Shown piece after piece: positions 1-7,145 of a DNA stretch of 64,000 bases. Source of the stretch: [Clostridium] symbiosum (GTDB taxonomy: Bacteria; Bacillota; Clostridia; Lachnospirales; Lachnospiraceae); assembly GCA_036419695.1 (NCBI GenBank), contig CP143946.1:3466001-3530000 (forward strand), in the 5' to 3' direction. The notes under the pieces are model-generated. The model did not search any database and was not told the DNA's origin. It worked only from the letters and a program-made list of their open reading frames with translations. Numbering within the stretch: the stretch's first letter is position 1; each line of letters opens with the position of its first letter. Position numbers and translations under genes: made by a program.

Positions 1-527
1 AAGAGCTCCTTCTCGTCATCGTCAAAAATATAGTTTATGCCGTTGTCGAGTCCCGCAAGCAGGATTCCTCCGTCCTTCAGGACCCGGTAGCACTCCCTGA
101 AAATCGGTTTTACTTCCTCCACATAGCAATTGGAAACGGGATGGAAGATCAAATCAAAGCTCCCGTCTTCAAATGGAAGTGTTTTCGTCATATCGGCTCT
201 GATAATTGTAATGTCGTAGCCCTCGCGCTCTGCCACCATTTTTTCCTGGGCCAGTTGTTTCTCTGAGTAATCAAGCACGGTACACTGCGCTCCGGCCGCC
301 GTAAAGAGCGGCATCTGCTGTCCTCCGCCGCTTGCAAGTCCCAGCACCTTCTTCCCGCGCAGATCGCCGAACCATTCCACCGGTACTGTTTTATTCGGCG
401 TCAGCACGACTTTCCAGTCACCGCGGAGGGCGCGCTCAAATTCTTCGTGTGATATGGGGGTTCCCCATACCCAGCCATCCTTCACCCATTGGTCAATTGT
501 TTTTGAATTAATATCCTGATAGTTCAT
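1..527 (-). CDS. Class I SAM-dependent methyltransferase, 3' end cut by window
   Basis: The reading frame starts at the ATG complementary to 525-527, behind a TAAGGAG ribosome binding site, and runs off the left edge, so the C-terminus is missing. The product opens with MNYQDINSKTIDQWVKDGW and carries a Rossmann motif I (VLGLASGGGQQ) near residue 68, an acidic ribose-binding stretch (LDYSE) and the later FDLIFHPVSNCYVEEV segment, the normal order of a class I methyltransferase fold. About 175 residues are visible. The substrate cannot be read from the sequence; relatives are annotated only as small-molecule methyltransferases. It is a single gene, divergent from the acetyltransferase at 950, with a repeat-bearing intergenic region between them. 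Confidence 0.85.
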   Translation of the reverse strand, partial: MNYQDINSKTIDQWVKDGWVWGTPISHEEFERALRGDWKVVLTPNKTVPVEWFGDLRGKKVLGLASGGGQQMPLFTAAGAQCTVLDYSEKQLAQEKMVAEREGYDITIIRADMTKTLPFEDGSFDLIFHPVSNCYVEEVKPIFRECYRVLKDGGILLAGLDNGINYIFDDDEKEL

Positions 528-837
528 TATTATCTCCTTATGAATCTGAAATTCATTACGTGTGTATTATACGTATCGGTTTTAAGTATCGGTTTTAAGT
601 ATCTGCTCTAAATATTTTTTCTAAAGTATCGGTTTGTCCTTCAATAGTTCTTTTATCCTTCCGGTTACCGTGATGCGGGGCGGCGGCCGCACCTTCTCTA
701 TTGTATTATAGTTAGAGATGTCTGTCAATTAAAGAAAGGCACCTGAAAAAGCCTTGATAAAGGCATTTTAAAAAACCATTTATAAAGCATCTTACAGCTG
801 TTCACGTGGAATGCTCCGCGAATATTTCCTGAATGAT
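528..837. other. Intergenic region between divergent methyltransferase and GNAT genes
   Basis: No reading frame with a ribosome binding site is visible here. The left part is AT-rich and holds the 13-bp repeats described separately. The right part leads into the GNAT promoter. Nothing else recognisable was seen. Confidence 0.6.
573..637. repeat. 13-bp direct repeats upstream of the methyltransferase
   Basis: GTATCGGTTTTAA occurs at 573-585 and again at 586-598, followed directly by a decayed third copy (GTATCTGCTCTAA, 599-611). A further GTATCGGTTT lies near 627. The array sits 45-110 bp upstream of the methyltransferase start, where repeated activator or repressor sites would be expected, but no regulator can be assigned. 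Confidence 0.6.
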
Positions 838-866
838 TTGACAATTTCGCCGGCTGATACTAGACT
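838..866 (+). promoter_or_regulatory. Sigma-70 type promoter of the GNAT gene
   Basis: A consensus -35 (TTGACA, 838-843) and a -10-like TAGACT (861-866) are separated by 17 bp. They lie about 80 bp upstream of the acetyltransferase start and point toward it. Confidence 0.55.
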
Positions 867-949
867 GAAGATAACCGGATGGAATCAGGCCTCATCCTCC
901 GGATAAACGCGGTAAAAAAACGCAGTACAGGAAAATAAAAGGAAATTGG

Positions 950-1432
950 ATGACTATGAAAAAGATTTTAATTGAAACGGAACGGCTTTACCTCGCGCCG
1001 CAGAATATCGAAGAAATGAATGCTCTATATCACAGCGAAAAAGACAGTGCAATGAAACAGGCCTACCATGAAATGATCGAAACCATGCAAAGCCTGCCAG
1101 GCCGGGAAGAATGGGGCTCCAACTGGAAAATCACTCTGTCCGGCGGGACGCAGGTCGGTGAAATTGGCTTTAAGGGCGCTCCCGATGCGGAAGGAATCGT
1201 GGAGCTCGGCTACGGGATCGGTGAGGAGTTCAGACGGAACGGCTATGCGGCAGAGGCCGTAAAAGGCATATCCAAATGGGCATTTGGGCGGAAGGGTGTC
1301 AGATGCGTCACCGCCCAGACCGAACCGGATAACAAAGCATCACAAGGGGTGCTGCAGGGCTGCGGCTTTATCCGTGATGGTTACGGTGAGGAAGGCCCCC
1401 TCTTTAAAAAATATAACCCCGACACTCTTTAA
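950..1432 (+). CDS. GNAT family N-acetyltransferase (RimJ/RimL-like)
   Basis: The 160-residue product begins with the ETERLYLAPQ strand typical of RimJ/RimL-like acetyltransferases. It has an acetyl-CoA pyrophosphate-binding motif of the R-x-x-G-x-A kind (EEFRRNGYAAEAV, about residues 95-107), and ends with the usual NKASQGVLQGCGF helix-strand. It should transfer an acetyl group to an amine in the cytoplasm; the acceptor is unknown. AAAGGAAA just upstream serves the ATG at 950; the ATG at 956 is an alternative start. A sigma-70 promoter match and a terminator bracket it, so it appears monocistronic. Confidence 0.85.
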   Translation: MTMKKILIETERLYLAPQNIEEMNALYHSEKDSAMKQAYHEMIETMQSLPGREEWGSNWKITLSGGTQVGEIGFKGAPDAEGIVELGYGIGEEFRRNGYAAEAVKGISKWAFGRKGVRCVTAQTEPDNKASQGVLQGCGFIRDGYGEEGPLFKKYNPDTL

Positions 1433-1442
1433 AATAAAAAAC

Positions 1443-1490
1443 AAACCGTACAGCAGCAGTTTCCAGGCTAACTCTGATACGGTTTATTTT
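1443..1490 (+). terminator. Rho-independent terminator after the GNAT gene
   Basis: AAACCGTA-CAG (from 1443) pairs with CTGATACGGTTT (to 1485) across a loop of about 24 bases, followed by TATTTTTTAT. It lies 10 bp after the stop codon. Confidence 0.6.
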
Positions 1491-1598
1491 TTATAAGTCA
1501 CAAATTCATATTTTATAAGCTATAGTTTGTGATATTTATTTCACTATCAATTCTCTTTGTTTTACGTGACTGTCTCAATGTTATCGTTACTTTGTCTA

Positions 1599-2120
1599 TT
1601 AAATTCTGGACAGGCAGTTTTTAATGATTTCCGCCGTTCCTTCGATACCGAATTTGGAGCTTGTGACTACCAAATCATATTCCACCGGTTTTCCGTCTGC
1701 AGTTATCGCGAAATGCTTTCTCGTTTCTTTGCGTTTATCGTCCATCTGGGCGATGATTTCCTCTGCCTTATCGCGCTCCACTTTTTCACTCTCCATGGCC
1801 CAGAAAATCTTGCTCTCCATGTCGGCCTTGATAAATACGTTGAAATTCCTCGGTCTTCCCTGAAGAACTGCTGAAGCGCATGTGCCTACGAAGATACAGG
1901 AACCCTTGTCCGCCAGAAATTTAATGGTTTCACAGTAGGTCTTATATTCGTTCTCTTCTGCGTCTTCCCCGTTCTCCTGAACCAGTCCGTACTTCTCAGC
2001 AGCCTCTAACAGTTCATTCTTGCCGTAGCAGTGAATTCCCGTGCTTTTGGAGAGCCACTCCGCAATTTTTTTCCCGTTGCTTCCATATTCTCTCTCAATA
2101 CATACTGTCCTGTTCGTCAT
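1599..2120 (-). CDS. Cytidylate kinase-like family protein
   Basis: The 173-residue product opens with a strand and phosphate-binding loop (CIEREYGSNGKKIAEWL, residues 7-23) and continues with YGKNELLEAA. This is the pattern of the cytidylate kinase-like family, a P-loop nucleotide kinase relative common in Clostridia. Real Cmk enzymes are about 220 residues, so this is a shorter paralogue; its nucleotide substrate is not known. A GGAGGAACGGAT ribosome binding region supports the ATG at 2120. It is divergent from the LysR gene at 2345. Confidence 0.8.
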   Translation of the reverse strand: MTNRTVCIEREYGSNGKKIAEWLSKSTGIHCYGKNELLEAAEKYGLVQENGEDAEENEYKTYCETIKFLADKGSCIFVGTCASAVLQGRPRNFNVFIKADMESKIFWAMESEKVERDKAEEIIAQMDDKRKETRKHFAITADGKPVEYDLVVTSSKFGIEGTAEIIKNCLSRI

Positions 2121-2344
2121 ATCCGTTCCTCCTGATTGGGTGTCCCCCGTTCTTTATATCCCTATTATACGTTATTTTTTTAACGATATCTAATACTTAT
2201 TTTTTATCTTTTCATAACTTTCATGTTATGATATTCTCTTATTTTGTTGTGTTTCCGGCATTTAGTAATTATAATATAAATATATCCTGTCACGGTTCAG
2301 AAAACAGGATTTCCAGATATACAGAACAAAAGAAAGGAACCATT

Positions 2345-3229
2345 ATGGAACTCTTACAGCTCCGCTACTTCCTCGTAGCGGCAAAATACCAGCATATGAC
2401 AAAAGCGGCCGAGGCGCTTCAGATTGCCCAGCCCGCCCTCTCCCAATCCATTAAACGTCTGGAAAACGAACTGGGTGTCACACTCTTCGACCGCGAAAAA
2501 AGAAATATCCGCCTCAACGACACAGGACGTTTTCTGGAAAAACAGTTAATTCCCATCCTGGCCTCCTTAGAAGAGCTGCCGGCCGCGCTGCAGGAAAGGG
2601 CCAGCCAGTCGGTCCACACCATACACCTGAATCTGCTGGCCGCGTCAAGGCTGGTCACCGACTGTATTATTGAATATAAACAGCTCCACCCTGACGTTAA
2701 TTTCCGGCTCTGGCAGAACCCCGACGTGGAAAATGAAGATTTATGCATCTCTACCGCTTTCCCTGGAGAAGAGCTGAAGGGAAATGGAAGCATTATTTTA
2801 AAAGAGGCGTTCTTTATGGCCGTTCCCTCCTGCTCGTCTTACGCAGGACGCCCTTCCATCCGCCTGGAAGAGCTGCAGGGGGAAGGTTTCATCAGCCTGT
2901 CCAATAACAGGCCGATGCGGCGCATCTGCGACCGTTTCTGTCTGGAATCCGGATTTACGCCGCATATCATCTGTGAAAGCGACAACCCCGAATCCGTACG
3001 CAACCTGATTGCGGCAGGCCTTGGCATCGGTTTCTGGCCTGAATACTCGTGGGGACTCTTATCGACGCCAAAGGTTGCCCTGCTTCCCATTGAATATCCC
3101 GTCTGTAAACGCGATATCATCCTGACCCGCCGCTCCACCGAGGAAAATGAGAAGGTACTGGAAGACTTCTGCCGTTTTCTCAGCGAATATGCAAAACGGG
3201 AGGATGTAAAACAGTCCTCCCATTCGTAA
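2345..3229 (+). CDS. LysR family transcriptional regulator
   Basis: The N-terminal winged helix-turn-helix (MELLQLRYFLVAAKYQHMTK, then AAEALQIAQPALSQSIKRLE) is typical of LysR regulators, and the rest resembles the periplasmic-binding-protein-like effector domain; 294 residues in all. The frame is open further upstream, but AAAGGAAC before the ATG at 2345 and the family's fixed N-terminus choose that start. No target operon adjoins it on its own strand. The divergent cytidylate-kinase-like gene is the closest candidate target. The effector is unknown. Confidence 0.9.
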   Translation: MELLQLRYFLVAAKYQHMTKAAEALQIAQPALSQSIKRLENELGVTLFDREKRNIRLNDTGRFLEKQLIPILASLEELPAALQERASQSVHTIHLNLLAASRLVTDCIIEYKQLHPDVNFRLWQNPDVENEDLCISTAFPGEELKGNGSIILKEAFFMAVPSCSSYAGRPSIRLEELQGEGFISLSNNRPMRRICDRFCLESGFTPHIICESDNPESVRNLIAAGLGIGFWPEYSWGLLSTPKVALLPIEYPVCKRDIILTRRSTEENEKVLEDFCRFLSEYAKREDVKQSSHS

Positions 3230-3243
3230 TTTACTTTATTTGA

Positions 3244-3654
3244 TTATCTGCAGGAATTCAGCATGGATGCTGCCGGTCTGCCGCCGAAGGACGGAATTGT
3301 CTGGATTCCGGTCTGCCATCCGGCGCCAGTATTGCCGCCCTGGCAGCTTCCGCCAGTCTGGCAGTTTCCTGTCTGGCAGCTTTCGCCGTTCTGGCAGTTT
3401 CCACCACCCAGACAGTCAGTACCGTTCTGGCAGTTTCCTCCCGTCAGACAGTCGCCGCAGCTAAAATCGCCGCAGAATCCCTGGCCGCCTCTCTGGCCGA
3501 AGTTTCCTGAAAACATTCCTGAGTTAAATATAGAACCGGAGCTGTTCCCCGGAACACAGGTTGTGAACATAGCAGCCTGGGATGTCATTGCCGGTGCTGC
3601 TGCAACCATAAATGCGGTCAGGGCTGCTGCGGAAAGTAAACGTAATTTCATCAT
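3244..3654 (-). CDS. Secreted Cys/Gly-rich repeat protein, unknown function
   Basis: A 136-residue product with a clear signal peptide (MMKLRLLSAAALTAFMVAAA, cleavage likely after TSQA). The mature part is rich in Cys, Gly, Gln and Asn and built on short repeats (GGNCQNG, CQTG, CQGG) between about residues 55 and 110. The ATG at 3654 follows GGAGGATTTACC; an in-frame start eight codons further upstream lies on the ribosome binding site itself and is rejected. I do not recognise the family. The Cys pairs suggest a disulfide-rich, metal-binding or crosslinked surface peptide. No maturation enzyme such as a radical SAM protein is next to it. The convergent lysR gene ends 14 bp away. Confidence 0.7.
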   Translation of the reverse strand: MMKLRLLSAAALTAFMVAAAPAMTSQAAMFTTCVPGNSSGSIFNSGMFSGNFGQRGGQGFCGDFSCGDCLTGGNCQNGTDCLGGGNCQNGESCQTGNCQTGGSCQGGNTGAGWQTGIQTIPSFGGRPAASMLNSCR

Positions 3655-3782
3655 GGTAAATCCTCCTATATGTTTCAAAATTATTACATTTTTGTTACAA
3701 AACTATAATAACACAATAAAACTGGAAGATATACCGGGAAATTCTGCCATATTTCGCTTCTGACTTCTATATGATTCCGTCC

Positions 3783-5546
3783 CTATTTCCCCTGATCCAA
3801 CGGGCAGCCCGGGATTTCGGCAGGAATATTCCTGTTGCTTTCATTCTCAAAATCTCTGTGATGCTGCGTTTTATAGAAATTGATTCCTCCCTCCATTACC
3901 TGCACGCGTGAGAAACCGTTCTGCATCAGGATACGCGCCCCGTTGTATGCTCTGATTCCTGCCGCGCAGATAACGGCCGTCATCTTATTCTTGTCAAGCT
4001 CTCCAAGACGCTCCCTCAGTTTGCCAAGAGGAATATGCACGGAGCCGGGAATGTGGTATTCGGCAAATTCGACATCCTCCCTTACATCCAGGATCGTCAT
4101 ATTCTTTGCCGCCTCTTTATCCGCCGCCATTTCATCCAGTCCGGCGCAGCTGATAAACGCCACCAGACCATCCAGCACGTTCTCCGCTACAAATCCCAGC
4201 ATATTGACCGGATCCTTTGCCGATGAGAAAGGTGGGGCATACGCCAGCTCCAGTTCCTCCAAATCGTAGATCGTACCGTGGCCGCGCATGACCGACGCGA
4301 TCACGTCAATCCGTTTATCCGCTCCCTCCGGACCCACGGCCTGGGCGCCGAACAGACGGCCGTCACGGTCAAACAGCATTTTAAGATGAAGCACCGTGGA
4401 ACCTGGATAATATCCCGCATGGGATCTCTGGCTGATGAGGATGGAAAAATAATCTTTATCCTTCTCTTTTCCCATGGCCCGGAGCGTCTTCTCATTGACT
4501 CCGGTAACGGCTGCCGAGTAGTCAAAGACCTTGGCAACCGACGTTCCCATTGTTCCATGGTACTCTTTTCTGTCCCCGGCCAGATTGTCGGCGCAGATTC
4601 TGGCCTGCCGGTTGGCCGGTCCTGCAAGCGGTATCATCGCCGGTGTTTCCAGGACGAAATTCTCCACCTCGACCACATCGCCCACGGCATATATATTATC
4701 ATCCGATGTCTTCATATAAGAGTCCGTTACAATGCCGCCCCGGGCATTCAGCTTAAGCCCCGCCTCCCTGGCAAGCCCGCTGTTTGGTTTTACTCCAATA
4801 GAGAGAAGCACCATGTCGGCGCGGACGGTTTTCCCGCTGCTCAGCGTAATCAGGGTACCGCCGCCCTCTAACGCCTCAAACGAGGATACTCCGTCGCCCA
4901 GAATCAGGTTCACGCCATTCGCCGTCATATTTTCGTGGAGCAGTTCTGCAAGTTCATAGTCGAGTGGAGCCATTACCTGGTTCTGCATCTCGATTACGCT
5001 CACTTCGATTCCGGCTTTCTTCAGGTTCTCGGCCATTTCAAGGCCAATAAATCCGCCTCCGATCACGGCCGCCGCGGCCGGTTTCTTCTCTTTAATTATC
5101 TTCTTAATCCGGTCGGTATCAGGCACGGTCCAGAGCGTATAGATTCCCTCCCCGTCTATGCCCGGTATCGGAGGGACCATCGGGGAGGAACCAGTCGCAA
5201 TCACCAGATCGTCGTAAGGCTCTTCATACATTTTTCCCGTTTTCCTATCCAGCACCGAAATCGTCTTATCTTCCCTGTGAATTGCCGTCACCTCGCTGCC
5301 GGTCCGTACATCTACGTCAAAACGGGCCTTCATGGTCCCGGGATTCATTAAGAGCAGCGCATTCCTGTCCTGGATTACACCGCCAATGTAATACGGCAGC
5401 CCGCAGTTTGCATAGGAAATATAGTCACCGCGCTCAAATACGATAATCTCCCTGTCGTTGTCTCTTCTCCTGAGCCTGGCCGCCGCGGTGGCTCCTCCCG
5501 CCACTCCGCCTATGATAAGCGTTCTTCTCTTTCTGTTTTTTTCCAT
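3783..5546 (-). CDS. FAD-dependent CoA-disulfide reductase with C-terminal rhodanese domain
   Basis: The 587-residue product has an N-terminal FAD motif (LIIGGVAGGATAAARLRRR), the single active-site Cys of CoA-disulfide/NADH peroxidase-type reductases (SYANCGLPYY, Cys48), an NAD motif (AVIGGGFIGLEMAENL), the YAVGDVVEVEN flavin segment and a dimerisation domain. From about residue 460 there is a rhodanese domain whose catalytic Cys is in VICAAG (about Cys527). Fusions of this kind reduce CoA disulfides or CoA persulfides and act in sulfur or redox homeostasis. I place the start at the ATG at 5546, preceded by AAAGGCGG; the frame extends seven codons further to 5567 without a ribosome binding site. 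Two dyads lie over its promoter. The gene stands alone. Confidence 0.9.
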   Translation of the reverse strand: MEKNRKRRTLIIGGVAGGATAAARLRRRDNDREIIVFERGDYISYANCGLPYYIGGVIQDRNALLLMNPGTMKARFDVDVRTGSEVTAIHREDKTISVLDRKTGKMYEEPYDDLVIATGSSPMVPPIPGIDGEGIYTLWTVPDTDRIKKIIKEKKPAAAAVIGGGFIGLEMAENLKKAGIEVSVIEMQNQVMAPLDYELAELLHENMTANGVNLILGDGVSSFEALEGGGTLITLSSGKTVRADMVLLSIGVKPNSGLAREAGLKLNARGGIVTDSYMKTSDDNIYAVGDVVEVENFVLETPAMIPLAGPANRQARICADNLAGDRKEYHGTMGTSVAKVFDYSAAVTGVNEKTLRAMGKEKDKDYFSILISQRSHAGYYPGSTVLHLKMLFDRDGRLFGAQAVGPEGADKRIDVIASVMRGHGTIYDLEELELAYAPPFSSAKDPVNMLGFVAENVLDGLVAFISCAGLDEMAADKEAAKNMTILDVREDVEFAEYHIPGSVHIPLGKLRERLGELDKNKMTAVICAAGIRAYNGARILMQNGFSRVQVMEGGINFYKTQHHRDFENESNRNIPAEIPGCPLDQGK

Positions 5547-5590
5547 ATCTATATCCGCCTTTCGCATTGATTTTTAGCATTACTTTTTAT

Positions 5591-5638
5591 GTTGCTATTA
5601 TAACAGCAACTTTATGTCTTAACTGTGATTATGTCACA
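5591..5638 (-). promoter_or_regulatory. Promoter region with two dyads upstream of the CoA-disulfide reductase gene
   Basis: Two perfect dyads lie 45-95 bp upstream of the start codon. GTTGCT-N8-AGCAAC at 5591-5610 encloses a TATAAT -10 box read on the minus strand. TGTGA-N5-TCACA at 5624-5638 resembles a Crp/Fnr-type site but has a 5-bp gap. The first could be a repressor site over the -10, the second an activator site. The regulators are not identified. Confidence 0.45.
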
Positions 5639-5799
5639 TTCTTTTTTCTTTTAATTTTGTAGTATCTTCCTGCCGTTTCGCAATATACTGGTTTCTTATT
5701 GGAATTTGTCTGTCCGTAGATTTGACAGGAAGGTTCCGTCCCCTTATAATAAAAGGCAGTACCGCGGTAATTTGAGGATTTAATTGAGGGGCGAGGACG

Positions 5800-6082
5800 C
5801 CTCTGTAAGACGGCGGACGGGGTGGTGGGTTGGATGGATGAGTCTTCAGTCCCGTTTTATAGGTTGTGGTGAGGGGGGAATCCAGGAGAAAAAATTCCTA
5901 CGGGGACTCGCTCCCGCTTGTGGAGCGCACAGCGGATGCTAAGACGTCAAAGAACGCCGTCTAAGCACCGGCGGGCTCCAATGTCCCCTTCGGAAAGTTT
6001 TCTCCTCCCTTCCCCGAGCAGGTTGTCGACGGGACTGAAGACTCAGCGAAGGTGACTGCCCCGTCTGCCGGCTTCAGGGGCT
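5800..6082 (+). repeat. Long imperfect hairpin repeat, copy A
   Basis: GAGTCTTCAGTCCCG (5840-5854) pairs with CGGGACTGAAGACTC (6030-6044), and an outer stem pairs the GACGGCGGACGGGG region (to 5822) with CCCCGTCTGCCGGC (from 6059). Further complementary blocks fill the interior, so almost the whole 280 bp folds into one rod. Other copies are at 6401-6607, 14425-14705 and 16865-17109. Confidence 0.8.
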
Positions 6083-6400
6083 GATTGTCTCTTTCGTCAA
6101 GTGCGGAGGGAGGTCTTGTCGCGGCCACTAGGTAGTCGTGAACCTTTTATCTTGTGAAGGTATTTCAGGCTGGATTCAGAGAAAAATCCAAAGCTAAATT
6201 TAATGATGAATCAAAAAATTCAATGGTTAATCAAGGATAGGTCAAGAGCTAAAGCTTAGACTCATCAATTGAATAACATACAGGATGCATTCTCCTGTAA
6301 TTCGAGGAAATGTAGTGGCAGCGACAATACCTCCCCCCTTTGAAAGAATAAGAACAAATCAGCGGCCGCAGGCCGGGGTACGGGATGGCGAAAACCTTCG

Positions 6401-6607
6401 CGTCTTCAGTCCCGGTCATAACCTTCCCGTGGGGAATCCGGGAGAAAAAGATTCCGCACGGAACCTGGGAGTCCATCGGCACTTACCGAGGTTTTTTCGA
6501 GGTTAGTGTCCGCTATGTACTCCAAAGAGCGCGAGCGTTTCCCGCAGGAACTTTTTCTGCCCGGATTCCCCACCCGCGACAACCTGCAAACCGGGACTGA
6601 AGACTCA
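6401..6607 (-). repeat. Long imperfect hairpin repeat, copy B (diverged)
   Basis: GTCTTCAGTCCCGG at the left and CCGGGACTGAAGAC at the right bracket about 205 bp with internal complementarity (GGGGAATCCGGG against CCCGGATTCCCC). Its flanks match the copy at 16865-17109, so it has that orientation, inverted relative to copy A. It is the most diverged of the four. Confidence 0.7.
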
Positions 6608-6712
6608 CAACCTCACCATCCCGCCCCCCGACCGTCCCGGCGGCGTTCTCATTCCTCAACATAAACCCTACCTGCGGCTGCCGATTCATATTACAGACAG
6701 GAGGCATATGCC

Positions 6713-6946
6713 ATGAACCCAATGGAACTTTTACAGATTAAAAATTCCTGCGATACATTTGTGAAAAATCACCCAAAATTTCCGCAGTTTTTAAACGCCG
6801 TTTACAACAGCGGCCTGGCGGAGGGCAATATTATCGAACTTTCGGTTAAAACAACGGACGGAAGAAATCTGGAGTCCAACCTGAAGCTGACTCCTTCCGA
6901 TGTGGAACTGCTCCGCCAGCTCAGGGAGATGATCGGAAACAGGTAA
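6713..6946 (+). CDS. Small conserved-looking protein of unknown function
   Basis: A 77-residue acidic, soluble protein (MNPMELLQIKNSCDTFVKNH...). The ATG at 6713 has a good ribosome binding site (AGGAGG, eight bases away). Predicted helices at both ends flank a beta hairpin (NIIELSVKTTDGRNLESNLK). It contains no known motif I recognise. Codon use is like its neighbours, which supports it being real. It sits directly after the palindromic element and before the leader peptide and methyltransferase at 7018-7934, and could be co-transcribed with them. Confidence 0.6.
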   Translation: MNPMELLQIKNSCDTFVKNHPKFPQFLNAVYNSGLAEGNIIELSVKTTDGRNLESNLKLTPSDVELLRQLREMIGNR

Positions 6947-7017
6947 AGACGTAACAAAAGACAATGGTTATACCGCTGATGCGTTATGATAAATAAACAC
7001 AGAAAGGAGGGCAAACA

Positions 7018-7077
7018 ATGAAAACAACAACATTTAACACAGTCACAGCCAAAACAGGAGGTATTATGAGAGCATAA
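7018..7077 (+). CDS. Putative 19-residue leader peptide
   Basis: A tiny frame (MKTTTFNTVTAKTGGIMRA) starts eight bases after a strong AGAAAGGAGG ribosome binding site and stops 68 bases before the methyltransferase start. A second ribosome binding site (CAGGAGG) lies inside it, in front of an in-frame three-codon ATG-AGA-GCA-TAA. The strong initiation signal, the very short length and the hairpin that follows suggest a translated leader that controls the next gene. This is inference; no known leader matches. Confidence 0.5.
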   Translation: MKTTTFNTVTAKTGGIMRA

Positions 7078-7118
7078 TGTTACCATTCACGGAGTGGACG
7101 GTAGCAGCATAACATAAC

Positions 7119-7137
7119 CTCCTGAGGCATTAAGGAG
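7119..7137 (+). promoter_or_regulatory. Hairpin masking the methyltransferase ribosome binding site
   Basis: CTCCT (7119-7123) is complementary to AGGAG (7133-7137), the ribosome binding site of the methyltransferase at 7146, across a nine-base loop. Together with the leader peptide at 7018 it could hold translation off until a ribosome stalls upstream. The stem is short, so the effect would be modest unless longer upstream pairing contributes. Confidence 0.45.
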
Positions 7138-7145
7138 ATTATCGT

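Larger units (their letters stand above)
5775..6667. mobile_element. Non-autonomous palindromic element, locus I
   Basis: This 0.9 kb stretch has no convincing gene. It begins with GGATTTAATTGAG and ends with an imperfect inverse (CTCAACATAAACC). It holds two long hairpins in opposite orientation (5800-6082 and 6401-6607) joined by about 300 bp of non-coding sequence that reappears at 14.7-15.0 kb. Reading-frame fragments inside it run through the hairpin arms and lack ribosome binding sites. I read it as a MITE-like or structured-RNA repeat with long terminal inverted repeats. No target-site duplication was evident. Confidence 0.6.

Noticed and set aside
4278..4871. A 197-codon open frame antisense to the CoA-disulfide reductase gene
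   Set aside because: It sits within a clear gene, with low-complexity, basic translation and no ribosome binding site.
6249..6722. Several 70-77 codon frames inside the palindromic element
   Set aside because: They read through hairpin arms on both strands, lack ribosome binding sites and are not kept in the second element.
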